The notes: generated by a model not told the origin, from the sequence alone. 6,814 nt of DNA from Pseudomonadota bacterium (GCA_023434425.1 JAEYSS010000039.1:1-6814), one strand, 5' to 3'. Numbered from the stretch's first letter, positions 1 through 6,814 are shown. Numbers and translations: made by a program.

Positions 1-37
1 CTGCCCCGTCAGCATGTTAAGCCGAAGGCCGGGCACA

Positions 38-65
38 TTGCAAATTCGCGGCCGGCGGGTATAGT
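38..65 (+). promoter_or_regulatory. Probable sigma-70-type promoter of the tRNA-Ser gene
   Basis: TTGCAA at 38-43 resembles a -35 box (4 of 6 match TTGACA), followed after 16 bp by TATAGT at 60-65 (5 of 6 match TATAAT). Transcription would begin near 72, a few bases before the mature tRNA 5' end at 79. The sequence directly after the -10 box is very G+C-rich, as in stringently controlled stable-RNA promoters. This is inferred from consensus match and position only. Confidence 0.5.
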
Positions 66-78
66 GCCGCCCCGCGCT

Positions 79-169
79 GGAGGGATGGCCGAGCGGTCGA
101 AGGCGCACGCCTGGAAAGTGTGTATACCTCAAAAGGGTATCGTGGGTTCGAATCCCACTCCCTCCGCCA
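79..169 (+). tRNA. tRNA-Ser (anticodon GGA)
   Basis: This is a 91-nt class II tRNA. The acceptor stem pairs GGAGGGA (79-85) with TCCCTCC (159-165), followed by discriminator G166, typical of serine tRNAs, and an encoded CCA at 167-169. The anticodon stem is 106-110 with 118-122, and the loop 111-117 carries anticodon GGA at 113-115, reading UCC and UCU. A long variable arm (about 123-141) contains a TATACC/GGTAT-type stem. The T arm pairs GTGGG with CCCAC around the TTCGAAT loop (147-153). The D arm holds the usual GG. All expected parts are present, so it appears functional. No repeat of its 3' end was seen elsewhere in the window, so nothing here suggests use as an integration site. Confidence 0.97.
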
Positions 170-403
170 GTCCGGTTTCCAGCCGGAAAGTATCTGCCGG
201 CATCAGCTGACACCGCCGAACTGCATTGCAGCATCGCAGCCGCCGCCGCGGCGCCGCGCCTGGTGAACTGCGCAATATTTCTGTGCATTCCGACATGCGA
301 CACAGGTCGAAGGCCGGACTGCGCCGCTCATGCTTGCGGCTGCCGCCGCGCCAGCTATATGCTGCCCGCAACATATATATCAGATATAGGGAGGAGTGCT
401 GGT
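170..403. other. Intergenic region between tRNA-Ser and the ABC operon
   Basis: These 234 bases hold no credible gene on either strand. Just behind the tRNA, TCCGG (171-175) can pair with CCGGA (183-187), or TTTCC (176-180) with GGAAA (185-189). Either gives a weak tRNA-trailer hairpin without a T-run. A G+C-rich, partly self-complementary stretch lies around 238-260. The last 50 bases turn abruptly AT-rich and carry the candidate promoter and palindrome listed separately. Confidence 0.6.
334..377 (+). promoter_or_regulatory. Candidate promoter and overlapping operator of the ABC operon
   Basis: TTGCGG at 334-339 and TATATG at 356-361, separated by 16 bp, form a plausible but weak promoter, with a start near 368 and a leader of about 36 nt. 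The -10 element is also the left half of an imperfect palindrome spanning 356-377. TATATG (356-361) mirrors CATATA (372-377), and inner TGC (363-365) mirrors GCA (368-370); 9 of 11 base pairs are symmetric. A repressor dimer bound there would cover the -10 box and the transcription start. No regulator gene is in the window. AT-rich sequence produces short palindromes easily, so the call is tentative. Confidence 0.3.
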
Positions 404-1462
<1,059 letters not shown>

Positions 1463-1470
1463 TAATCAAC

Positions 1471-1476
1471 GGAGGA
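1471..1476 (+). promoter_or_regulatory. Strong ribosome binding site of the solute-binding protein gene
   Basis: GGAGGA lies 8 nt before the ATG at 1485 and within the 22-nt gap behind the ATPase stop codon. It is the best Shine-Dalgarno match of the last three ABC genes; the two permease genes have much weaker ones. This fits a binding protein made in excess over the membrane subunits. Confidence 0.7.
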
Positions 1477-1484
1477 AAAGACCG

Positions 1485-2789
1485 ATGAAAGATTTATCAC
1501 GTCGTACATTCGTTCAAGCCAGCACTGCCGCTGCGATTTTGAGCAGTTCCTCGTTCTTCGACTGGGCCAAGGCCTGGGCGCAGACCGCACCCTGGAAGCC
1601 GGAAGCCGGTGCCAAGATCAACCTGATGCGCTGGCGCCGCTTCGTGGAAGCCGAAGATGCCGCCTTCATGAAGATGGTGTCGGCCTTCAAGGCTGCCACC
1701 GGCGTCGAGGTGAATGTCGTCAACGAGTCGTTCGACGACATCCAGCCCAAGGCTTCGGTGGTCGCCAATACCGGCCAGGGCCTCGACATGGTCTGGGGTC
1801 TGTATTCGCTGCCGCATCTCTTCCCGCAGAAATGCCTCGACCAGACCGATGTGGCCGATTATCTCGGCAAGAAATACGGCGGCTGGGCGCCGGCGGCCGA
1901 GATGTACGGCAAGTCGGGCGGCAAGTGGATCGGCATTCCGGTCGCCACCACCGGCGGCCTGATGAACTACCGCATCTCCTCGATGCAGAAGGCCGGCTTC
2001 AAGGAATTCCCGAAGGACACGGCAGGCTTCCTTGAGCTGGTGAAGGCGCTCAAGAAGAACAACACGCCGGCCGGCTTCGCGCTGGGCCATGCCTCGGGCG
2101 ACGCCAATACCTGGCTGCACTGGGCGCTGTGGTCGCATGGCGGCCAGCTGGTCGACAAGGATGACAAGGTCATCATCAACTCGCCCGAAACCGCCAAGGC
2201 GCTCGAATTCGTCAAGGCACTGTACGAGAACTTCATCCCCGGCACCGCGTCGTGGAACGACTCGTCCAACAACAAGATCTTCGTGTCGGGCGACCTGCAT
2301 CTCACGTCGAACGGCATCTCGGTCTATGTGGCGGCCCAGAAGGACAACAAGGCCGTCGCCCAGGATATGGATCACGCCTATATGCCGATCGGCCCGGTGG
2401 GCAAGCCGACCGAACTGCATCTGGCCTTCCCGATCCTGACCTTCAACTTCACCAAGGCGCCGAATGCCTGCAAGGCCTTCACGGCCTTCATGCTGGAAGC
2501 GGAAAACTTCAATCCCTGGGTGGAGGCGGCGCAGGGCTATCTGTCGCACTTCCTCAACGCCTACGACAAGAACCCGGTCTGGACCTCGGATCCGAAGCGC
2601 ACGCCGTATCGCGACGTGTCGAAGCGGACCCTGACGCCCGGCGGCCTCGGCTCGCTCGGCGAGAAGGCGGCGGCTGCGGTGGCCGACTTCATCGTCGTCG
2701 ACATGTTCGCCAATTACGCGACCGGTCGTGAGGATATCAAAGGCGCGATTGCGGTGGCCGAACGTCAGGCCAAGCGCATCTACCGCTGA
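1485..2789 (+). CDS. ABC transporter extracellular solute-binding protein, family 1, with Tat signal
   Basis: This 434-residue periplasmic protein captures the substrate for the importer. The N-terminus has a twin-arginine motif, SRRTFV at 5-10, a short hydrophobic stretch of small residues (about 11-25), and a likely signal peptidase I site after AWA at 30-32, giving a mature chain of about 402 residues. The body has the features of MalE/UgpB-like family 1 binding proteins: an early INLMRW strand, the GQGLDMVW segment about 100 residues in, WIGIPVATTGGLMNYR in the middle and a DxxTWLHWALWSHGG region. The length is normal. The Tat rather than Sec signal implies export after folding in the cytoplasm. 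It lies between the ATPase and permease genes and is followed at once by a strong hairpin. Sugar, polyol or glycerol-phosphate-like substrates are usual for the family, but specificity cannot be assigned. Confidence 0.93.
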   Translation: MKDLSRRTFVQASTAAAILSSSSFFDWAKAWAQTAPWKPEAGAKINLMRWRRFVEAEDAAFMKMVSAFKAATGVEVNVVNESFDDIQPKASVVANTGQGLDMVWGLYSLPHLFPQKCLDQTDVADYLGKKYGGWAPAAEMYGKSGGKWIGIPVATTGGLMNYRISSMQKAGFKEFPKDTAGFLELVKALKKNNTPAGFALGHASGDANTWLHWALWSHGGQLVDKDDKVIINSPETAKALEFVKALYENFIPGTASWNDSSNNKIFVSGDLHLTSNGISVYVAAQKDNKAVAQDMDHAYMPIGPVGKPTELHLAFPILTFNFTKAPNACKAFTAFMLEAENFNPWVEAAQGYLSHFLNAYDKNPVWTSDPKRTPYRDVSKRTLTPGGLGSLGEKAAAAVADFIVVDMFANYATGREDIKGAIAVAERQAKRIYR

Positions 2790-2799
2790 CCATGAAACA

Positions 2800-2829
2800 G
2801 GGCCGCGGGCGGGCAGCTGCCCGCGGCCC
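2800..2829 (+). repeat. Perfect GC-rich intercistronic hairpin behind the binding-protein gene
   Basis: GGGCCGCGGGC (2800-2810) is exactly complementary to GCCCGCGGCCC (2819-2829), with an 8-base loop. A second self-complementary register, GGGCAGCTGCCC at 2811-2822, competes with it. The hairpin starts 10 nt behind the stop codon, in the 83-bp gap before the first permease gene. No T-run follows on the + strand, so a standard intrinsic terminator is not supported. A role in shielding the upstream message from 3' exonucleases, or in partial attenuation, is more likely. Similar structures lie between malE and malF in enteric bacteria. Confidence 0.7.
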
Positions 2830-2872
2830 ACTTTCCTGCCTGACTGCTGTTGATTGCTGATCTGGGACAGAC

Positions 2873-3835
2873 ATGGTTGATGTGGCCGAGAAACCGACGA
2901 CGCGGCGCGCGCCGCAAATGATTGAAGTGAGCGCCTGGAGCCAGCTCAAGGCGAACCGCAACTGGCTCGGCTGGTGGTTCATGCTGCCGGCGCTCGGCAT
3001 CCTGTTCCTGTTCCTGGCCTATCCCCTCGGTCTCGGTGTCTGGCTGTCCTTCACCGATACCAAGATCGGCCGCGGCGGCGGCTGGATCGGCCTGGAGAAT
3101 TACGAATGGCTGCAGGGCGATTCGATCTTCTGGCTCTCGGTGTTCAACACACTGCTCTACACCATTGTCGCCAGCATCGTGAAATTCGCCGCCGGATTGT
3201 ATCTGGCGCTGCTGCTCGACAAGCATATTCCCTTCAAGGCGCTGATCCGCGCGGCCATCCTGATTCCCTTCATCGTGCCGACCGTGCTGTCGGCCATCGC
3301 CTTCTGGTGGATCTACGATTCGCAGTTCTCCATCATTTCCTGGTCTCTGAAGAAGATCGGCTTCATCTCCGAGAATATCGACTTCCTCGGCGATCCCTGG
3401 AATGCGCGCTGGTCCACCATCTTTGCCAATATCTGGCGCGGCGTGCCTTTCGTGGCGATCACGCTGCTGGCCGGGCTGCAGACGGTGTCGCCCTCGCTCT
3501 ACGAGGCGGCGACGCTGGACGGCGCCACGCCCTGGCAGCGCTTCCGCCACATCACCTATCCGCTGCTCACGCCGATCATCGCGGTGGTGATGACCTTCTC
3601 GGTTCTCTTCACCTTCACCGATTTCCAGCTGATCTGGGCGATGACCCGCGGCGGGCCGGTGAACGCCACCCATCTGATGGCCACGCTGTCGTATCAGCGC
3701 GGCATCCTGGGCGGGCAGCTGGGCGAGGGGGCCGCGATTGCGACAGCCATGATCCCCTTCCTGCTCGGTGCGATCATGATTTCCTGGTTCGGCCTGCAGC
3801 GGCGCAAATGGCAGCAGGGCTCGGACAATGACTGA
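2873..3835 (+). CDS. ABC transporter permease, MalF/UgpA-like (CUT1)
   Basis: This 320-residue inner-membrane protein is one half of the translocation channel. After a polar cytoplasmic N-terminus of about 30 residues I see six hydrophobic segments, at roughly 33-55, 88-110, 126-147, 184-204, 233-255 and 290-308. The EAA loop that docks on the ATPase is clear: EAATLDGATPWQRF at 211-224 followed by ITYPLLTP at 227-234. The TRGGP motif at 258-262 is also typical of MalF-type permeases. The ATG at 2873 is used with a weak GGGA (2864-2867) as ribosome site; Met16 is an alternative start but lacks a better one. The long gap and hairpin in front, and the weak ribosome site, suggest lower output than the binding protein. 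The downstream permease is 26 nt away and the two almost certainly form a heterodimer. Confidence 0.94.
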   Translation: MVDVAEKPTTRRAPQMIEVSAWSQLKANRNWLGWWFMLPALGILFLFLAYPLGLGVWLSFTDTKIGRGGGWIGLENYEWLQGDSIFWLSVFNTLLYTIVASIVKFAAGLYLALLLDKHIPFKALIRAAILIPFIVPTVLSAIAFWWIYDSQFSIISWSLKKIGFISENIDFLGDPWNARWSTIFANIWRGVPFVAITLLAGLQTVSPSLYEAATLDGATPWQRFRHITYPLLTPIIAVVMTFSVLFTFTDFQLIWAMTRGGPVNATHLMATLSYQRGILGGQLGEGAAIATAMIPFLLGAIMISWFGLQRRKWQQGSDND

Positions 3836-3857
3836 CCAGACCAAGACCGGGGTATAG
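3828..3857 (+). other. 9-codon mini-ORF bridging the two permease genes
   Basis: ATG at 3828-3830 overlaps the end of the first permease gene in another frame and encodes MTDQTKTGV before TAG at 3855-3857, only 4 nt before the second permease start. AGGG at 3816-3819 is 8 nt upstream, a fair ribosome site. It could be a coupling element that hands ribosomes to the next start, or the remnant of an older, frameshifted permease start. It could also be chance. No function for the peptide is claimed. Confidence 0.25.
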
Positions 3858-3861
3858 GCTG

Positions 3862-4746
3862 ATGGCGATTGCAGAGGCGAAGGCCGACAATTCCGAGGGC
3901 ATGAGCTACCTCGAGAGCGTGCCGCGACGGCTGGTCACGCTGTACCTGCCGCTGGTGATCTTCCTGATCGTGCTGCTGTTCCCGTTCTACTGGATGGCGC
4001 TGACCGCGATCAAACCGAACGAGCAGCTGCTGGACATGGAGCGGGTCAGCCCGTTCTGGACCTGGGAGCCGACGCTGCAGCATATCAAGAAGCTGCTGTT
4101 CGACTCGAACTACCCGAAATGGCTCTGGAACACGATGTATGTCGCCGCCGGCGCCACTGCATTGTCGCTGATCGCCAGCGTGCTGGCGGCCTATGCCATC
4201 GTGCGTCTGCGCTTCAGGGGGGCGCAGACCGTCGGCGGGCTGATCTTCCTGGCCTATCTGGTGCCGCCGTCGATCCTGTTCATCCCGCTCGCCACCGTGG
4301 TGTTCCAGTACGGTCTGTTTGACAGCCCGCTGGCGCTGATTCTGGTCTACCCGACCATCCTGATCCCGTTCTCCACCTGGCTGTTGATGGGGTATTTCAA
4401 AACCATCCCCTTCGAGCTGGAGGAATGCGCGCTGATCGACGGTGCCTCGCGCTGGCAGATTCTCACCAAGATCGTGCTGCCGCTCTCGATCCCCGGCCTG
4501 ATCTCGGCCTTCATCTTCTGCTTCACGCTGTGCTGGAACGAGTTCATCTATGCGCTCACCTTCCTGCAGTCGGTGGCCAACAAGACGGTGCCGGTCGCCA
4601 TCGTCAACGAATTCGTCGACGGCGATATCTATCGCTGGGGCTCGCTGATGGCTGGCGCGCTGGTCGGCTCGCTGCCGCTGGTGGTGCTCTATGCCTTCTT
4701 CGTCGAGCACTATGTCTCGGCGATGACCGGTGCGGTCAAGGAATAG
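3862..4746 (+). CDS. ABC transporter permease, MalG/UgpE-like (CUT1)
   Basis: This 294-residue inner-membrane protein is the second half of the channel. Hydrophobic segments lie at about 24-46, 88-111, 124-150, 156-178, 212-234 and 262-282, the six expected for MalG-type permeases. The EAA loop is EECALIDGASRW at 187-198, continued by IVLPLSIPG at 204-212. WNEFIYAL at 225-232 is the usual MalG-family signature just after it. The N-terminal portion FPFYWMALTAIKPNEQL at 40-56 is also characteristic. The ATG at 3862 has only a weak GGGG (3849-3852) upstream; Met14 at 3901 is an alternative start with GAGG very close to it. It is the last gene of the operon, and the convergent TRAP gene ends 26 bp beyond it with no clear terminator between. 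Confidence 0.94.
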   Translation: MAIAEAKADNSEGMSYLESVPRRLVTLYLPLVIFLIVLLFPFYWMALTAIKPNEQLLDMERVSPFWTWEPTLQHIKKLLFDSNYPKWLWNTMYVAAGATALSLIASVLAAYAIVRLRFRGAQTVGGLIFLAYLVPPSILFIPLATVVFQYGLFDSPLALILVYPTILIPFSTWLLMGYFKTIPFELEECALIDGASRWQILTKIVLPLSIPGLISAFIFCFTLCWNEFIYALTFLQSVANKTVPVAIVNEFVDGDIYRWGSLMAGALVGSLPLVVLYAFFVEHYVSAMTGAVKE

Positions 4747-4772
4747 CGCGCAGCGAGGCAATAGCGGGGGCG
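4747..4772. other. 26-bp convergent gap between the ABC and TRAP operons
   Basis: The two operons end tail to tail here. I see no inverted repeat with a T-run on either strand within the gap. If termination is not Rho-dependent, transcripts from each side may run into the antisense strand of the other permease gene. Confidence 0.6.
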
Positions 4773-6086
4773 TCAGTTCTCCATCAGCCGGGGCAGGATC
4801 GTCATCAGGCCGGGGAAGGCCATGGCGATCAGCAGGCCAACGCCCTGCAGCAGGAAGAACGGTATGATGCCGCGATAGACCACGCCCATATCCAGCCCCT
4901 TGGGCAGCACGCCTTTCATATAGAACAGCGTGTAGCCGAAGGGCGGCGAGATATAGCCCATCTGGATCGTGATGGCGTAGAGCACGCCGAACCAGATTTC
5001 GTCGAAGCCGAGGAATTTCACGATCGGGATAAAGACCGGCACGGTGAGCAGGATGATGCCGATCTCGTCCAGCACGGTGCCGAGGAAGATCAGGATCAGC
5101 ATCATCACCGCCAGGATCACATAGGGTCCGACGTCGAGTGACTTGATCAGGCCGAGCAGTGAATCGGCGCCGCCCAGCCCGGTGAAGATGGCGACATAGG
5201 CCTTGGCGCCGATGGTGATCCACAGGATCATCGCCGTGGCCTTGCCGGTATCGGCCGCCGCCGAAACCAGGGCATCGACGCTCAGCTTCTTCTCCAGCGC
5301 GGTGGCGATCAGGGCACCGAAGACCCCGACGGCCGCCGCCTCGGTGGGCGTGGCGATGCCGAGGAAGATCGAGCCGAGGATCAGCAGGATCAGCAGGGCG
5401 GGCAGGATCAGCGCCTTTAGCGCGGCCAGCCGCTCGCGCAGCGGCGCCGCCTCGTAATCCTCGCGCAGCGGTGCGGCGCCGGGCTTGAGCCAGGCCACCA
5501 CGACGATATAGGCGATATAGAGCGTGGCCAGGATCAGGCCAGGCACGAGGCCGGCGATCAGCATCTTGCCGATCGAGACCTGCGCGGTGACGGCGTAGAC
5601 GATGGTGAGCACCGAGGGCGGGATCAGGATACCCAGCGTGCCGGCGGCGCAGATCGTGCCGGTCGCCAGTTCCGGACTGTATTTGCGCCGCAGCATCTCG
5701 GGCAGCGCCAGCATGCCCATGGCGGTGACGGCGGCACCGACCACGCCGGTCATCGCCGCCATGATCACGCAGATCACCACGGTGCCGACGGCGAGGCCGC
5801 CGCGCAGGCGGCCGAACCACAGTTCCATGGCGCGATAGAGTTTCTCGATCACGCCCGAGCGCGACAGCAAAGCCGCCATCAGGATGTAGAGCGGGATCGC
5901 CAGCAGGGCTTCCGACTTCATAGTGTCGAAAATCTGCAGCACCAGGATGATGACGGCCTGCGGATTCCAGAACAGCACGGTGATCAGCAGCGACAGGCCG
6001 CCCAGCACGAAGGCGATCGGCAGTCCGGTCAGCATGAACAACGTCAGGCCGCCGAACATCAGGATCAGGATGGCGGTCGAGCTCAC
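4773..6086 (-). CDS. dctM: TRAP transporter large permease subunit (DctM-like)
   Basis: This 437-residue inner-membrane protein forms the transport channel of a tripartite ATP-independent periplasmic transporter, which uses an ion gradient. Almost the whole chain is hydrophobic, with about a dozen membrane segments. Family hallmarks are LGILIPPS at 151-158, ATPTEAAAVG at 245-254, the LDEIGIILLTVPVFIPIV stretch at 339-356 and GYISPPFGYTLFYMKG at 377-392. Length and motifs resemble the subgroup annotated for mannitol/chloroaromatic or FcbT3-like transport, but no substrate can be claimed. It starts with GTG at 6086-6084, whose GTGA overlaps the stop codon of the small subunit by 4 bases, a sign of translational coupling. 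GAGGAGG lies 7 nt upstream of that GTG. The gene is the last of its operon and converges on the ABC operon. Confidence 0.94.
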   Translation of the reverse strand: MSSTAILILMFGGLTLFMLTGLPIAFVLGGLSLLITVLFWNPQAVIILVLQIFDTMKSEALLAIPLYILMAALLSRSGVIEKLYRAMELWFGRLRGGLAVGTVVICVIMAAMTGVVGAAVTAMGMLALPEMLRRKYSPELATGTICAAGTLGILIPPSVLTIVYAVTAQVSIGKMLIAGLVPGLILATLYIAYIVVVAWLKPGAAPLREDYEAAPLRERLAALKALILPALLILLILGSIFLGIATPTEAAAVGVFGALIATALEKKLSVDALVSAAADTGKATAMILWITIGAKAYVAIFTGLGGADSLLGLIKSLDVGPYVILAVMMLILIFLGTVLDEIGIILLTVPVFIPIVKFLGFDEIWFGVLYAITIQMGYISPPFGYTLFYMKGVLPKGLDMGVVYRGIIPFFLLQGVGLLIAMAFPGLMTILPRLMEN

Positions 6087-6616
6087 AGCGCAGCCTCCTC
6101 GTGGCGCTGCCCCATGGCTCCGGGATCGCGGAACAGCACGCGCAGGAATTCAGCCAGCCCCTGCAGCAGCATCAGAACCAGCGACAGCGGCACGGCCGCC
6201 TTGGTCCACCAGATCGGCGGATTCCAGGCGGAGAAGGAGGTTTCCCTGTAATTGAAGGAGTCGACGGCAGCCGGCAGGGAAAACCACAGCAGGATGGCGC
6301 AGAAGGCGATGATGATCGGCAGGTTGACCAGTTCGACCGCGCGGTCGGCGCGCAGGTCGAGGCGCTGGCGCAGGATATCCATCGCCACATGTCCCTTGAG
6401 ATGCAGCACATAGGGGCCGGCCAGCAGGAAATACGGGCCGAACAGCAGGGTCGCCAGTTCCATGCCCCAGACCGTCGGCGCGTTGAAGCCGTAACGCGCG
6501 ATCACGTCGATCAGCATCACCGGCACGATCAGGTAGACCAGCGAGATCGCGAGGTAGAAGGCGGCGCGGTTGAGCGCGGTGACGGCACCGGCAAAAGCGG
6601 CGAGGACGGGCGGCAT
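6083..6616 (-). CDS. dctQ: TRAP transporter small permease subunit (DctQ-like)
   Basis: This 177-residue inner-membrane protein partners the large permease. Four hydrophobic segments lie at about 17-38, 51-70, 98-118 and 140-161, as expected for DctQ. Conserved features are RYGFNAPTVWGMELA at 41-55, LHLKGHVAMDIL at 71-82, the ETS at 125-127 and WWTK with a following proline at 136-143. I place the start at ATG 6616-6614 because GGGGAA (6626-6621) lies just upstream. The frame extends to a GTG at 6664, but that codon sits inside the terminator hairpin, has no good ribosome site, and would add 16 polar residues of no family character. The gene follows the binding-protein gene by 66 bp and overlaps the large-subunit start by 4 bases. 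Confidence 0.9.
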   Translation of the reverse strand: MPPVLAAFAGAVTALNRAAFYLAISLVYLIVPVMLIDVIARYGFNAPTVWGMELATLLFGPYFLLAGPYVLHLKGHVAMDILRQRLDLRADRAVELVNLPIIIAFCAILLWFSLPAAVDSFNYRETSFSAWNPPIWWTKAAVPLSLVLMLLQGLAEFLRVLFRDPGAMGQRHEEAAL

Positions 6617-6619
6617 GAT

Positions 6620-6626
6620 CTTCCCC
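6620..6626 (-). promoter_or_regulatory. Ribosome binding site that sets the small-permease start
   Basis: On the - strand this reads GGGGAAG, a few bases before ATG at 6616-6614. It is the reason for preferring this start over the in-frame GTG at 6664, which lies within a transcription terminator stem. Confidence 0.55.
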
Positions 6627-6639
6627 GAGAGTCTGAACG

Positions 6640-6671
6640 AAAAACGGCGGATGCCATTCGGCACCCGCCGT
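6640..6671 (-). terminator. Intrinsic terminator or attenuator between the TRAP binding-protein and permease genes
   Basis: On the - strand ACGGCGG (6671-6665), a G-U wobble pair (6664 with 6651) and TGCC (6663-6660) pair with GGCA (6655-6652) and CCGCCGT (6650-6644). The result is a 12-bp stem with a GAAT tetraloop. The stem runs directly into a T-run, 6644-6640. It begins 11 nt behind the binding-protein stop codon and ends 23 nt before the small-permease ATG. The A-C mismatch on the + strand makes it stronger in the - direction, matching the genes. It would end most transcripts after the binding protein, with read-through supplying the permeases. Confidence 0.75.
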
Positions 6672-6682
6672 GCAACGCAGGC

Positions 6683-6814
6683 TTACGCCAGCACGCCGAG
6701 GCGTTTCATGAAGGCCATCTGGCTTTCCAGGATCTTCTTGGCCAGCGCGTTGTCCTTGGTCGCCGCCTGCCAGGCCGCAACGGCCTTCGGACGGTTGGCG
6801 AGGATATCGGCCGG
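6683..6814 (-). CDS. dctP: TRAP transporter solute-binding protein (DctP-like), C-terminal fragment
   Basis: Only the last 43 residues are in the window; the gene runs on past its end. The fragment reads PADILANRPKAVAAWQAA at its start and ends with QMAFMKRLGVLA before TAA at 6685-6683. It is a charged amphipathic helical tail of the kind that closes periplasmic TRAP binding proteins. Identification rests mainly on position: it lies directly upstream of the small and large permease genes, the usual P-Q-M order, and the alternating Ala/Lys helical pattern agrees. In the periplasm the protein would bind the substrate, perhaps an organic acid, and deliver it to the membrane complex. The substrate-binding Arg region is not within the window. 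Confidence 0.8.
   Translation of the reverse strand, partial: PADILANRPKAVAAWQAATKDNALAKKILESQMAFMKRLGVLA

Noticed and set aside
1..37. End of an upstream gene at the left edge
   Set aside because: All three + frames reach a stop or remain uninformative within a few codons, and too little sequence is present to recognise a protein tail.
171..189. Small hairpin behind the tRNA as a terminator
   Set aside because: The stem is only 5 bp in either register and no T-run follows, so termination there cannot be supported.
129..374. Minus-strand 81-residue reading frame opposite the tRNA, ending in GVGFEPTIPF
   Set aside because: The ending is the well-known spurious peptide produced by translating the reverse complement of a serine tRNA gene; it has no ribosome site and no protein-like character.
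263..403. In-frame 5' extension of the ATPase gene from a GTG at 263
   Set aside because: The added 47 residues are Cys-rich and unlike the family, and the strong ribosome site at 388-396 points to the ATG at 404.
79..403. tRNA-Ser 3' end as an integration site for a mobile element
   Set aside because: No integrase gene, no direct repeat of the tRNA 3' end and no change in base composition are seen in the following genes.
1497..2831. Long minus-strand reading frame opposite the binding-protein gene
   Set aside because: It is the antisense shadow of a clear family 1 binding protein and has the low-complexity charged composition typical of such frames.
2792..2860. 22-codon ORF through the hairpin behind the binding-protein gene
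   Set aside because: No ribosome site precedes its ATG, and its sequence is dictated by the palindrome.
3694..5820. Very long minus-strand reading frame of 708 codons
   Set aside because: It runs antisense to the MalF- and MalG-like permease genes and out of frame through the large TRAP permease; its Arg/Gly/Pro-rich and His/Asp/Gln-rich composition is that of a high-GC shadow frame.

Overview
The window looks like a chromosomal stretch of a high-G+C alphaproteobacterium. This rests on strong GC bias at third codon positions, a CCA-encoding tRNA-Ser, a Tat-exported family 1 solute-binding protein, and a TRAP transporter of the long-DctM type; the genus cannot be named from the sequence. It carries one tRNA gene and two substrate-binding-protein-dependent uptake systems arranged tail to tail.

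Layout. Positions 1-169 hold a promoter and a tRNA-Ser(GGA) gene. Positions 170-403 have no credible gene; near the end lies an AT-rich imperfect palindrome overlapping a plausible -10 box, just ahead of the first operon. Positions 404-4746 (+ strand) form a complete ABC importer operon of the carbohydrate CUT1 type: ATPase, Tat-signal solute-binding protein, MalF-like permease, MalG-like permease. A 26-bp gap separates it from a convergent - strand tripartite TRAP operon. Read in its own direction, this is a solute-binding protein (only the C-terminal 43 residues are inside the window), then the small permease DctQ, then the large permease DctM.

How the genes work together. In the ABC system the periplasmic protein delivers substrate to a two-permease channel powered by the ATPase dimer. 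In the TRAP system the periplasmic protein delivers substrate to the DctQM membrane complex, driven by an ion gradient. No catabolic enzyme or regulator is present, so neither substrate can be read from context.

In both operons a GC-rich hairpin sits 10-11 nt behind the binding-protein stop codon and before the first permease gene. The TRAP one has a T-tract and looks like a true intrinsic terminator; the ABC one lacks a T-tract. This would fit high binding-protein to permease ratios. I see no novel defence, mobile or RNA-based system here. The most noteworthy items are the regulatory hairpins, the candidate operator, and a 9-codon mini-ORF bridging the two ABC permease genes.
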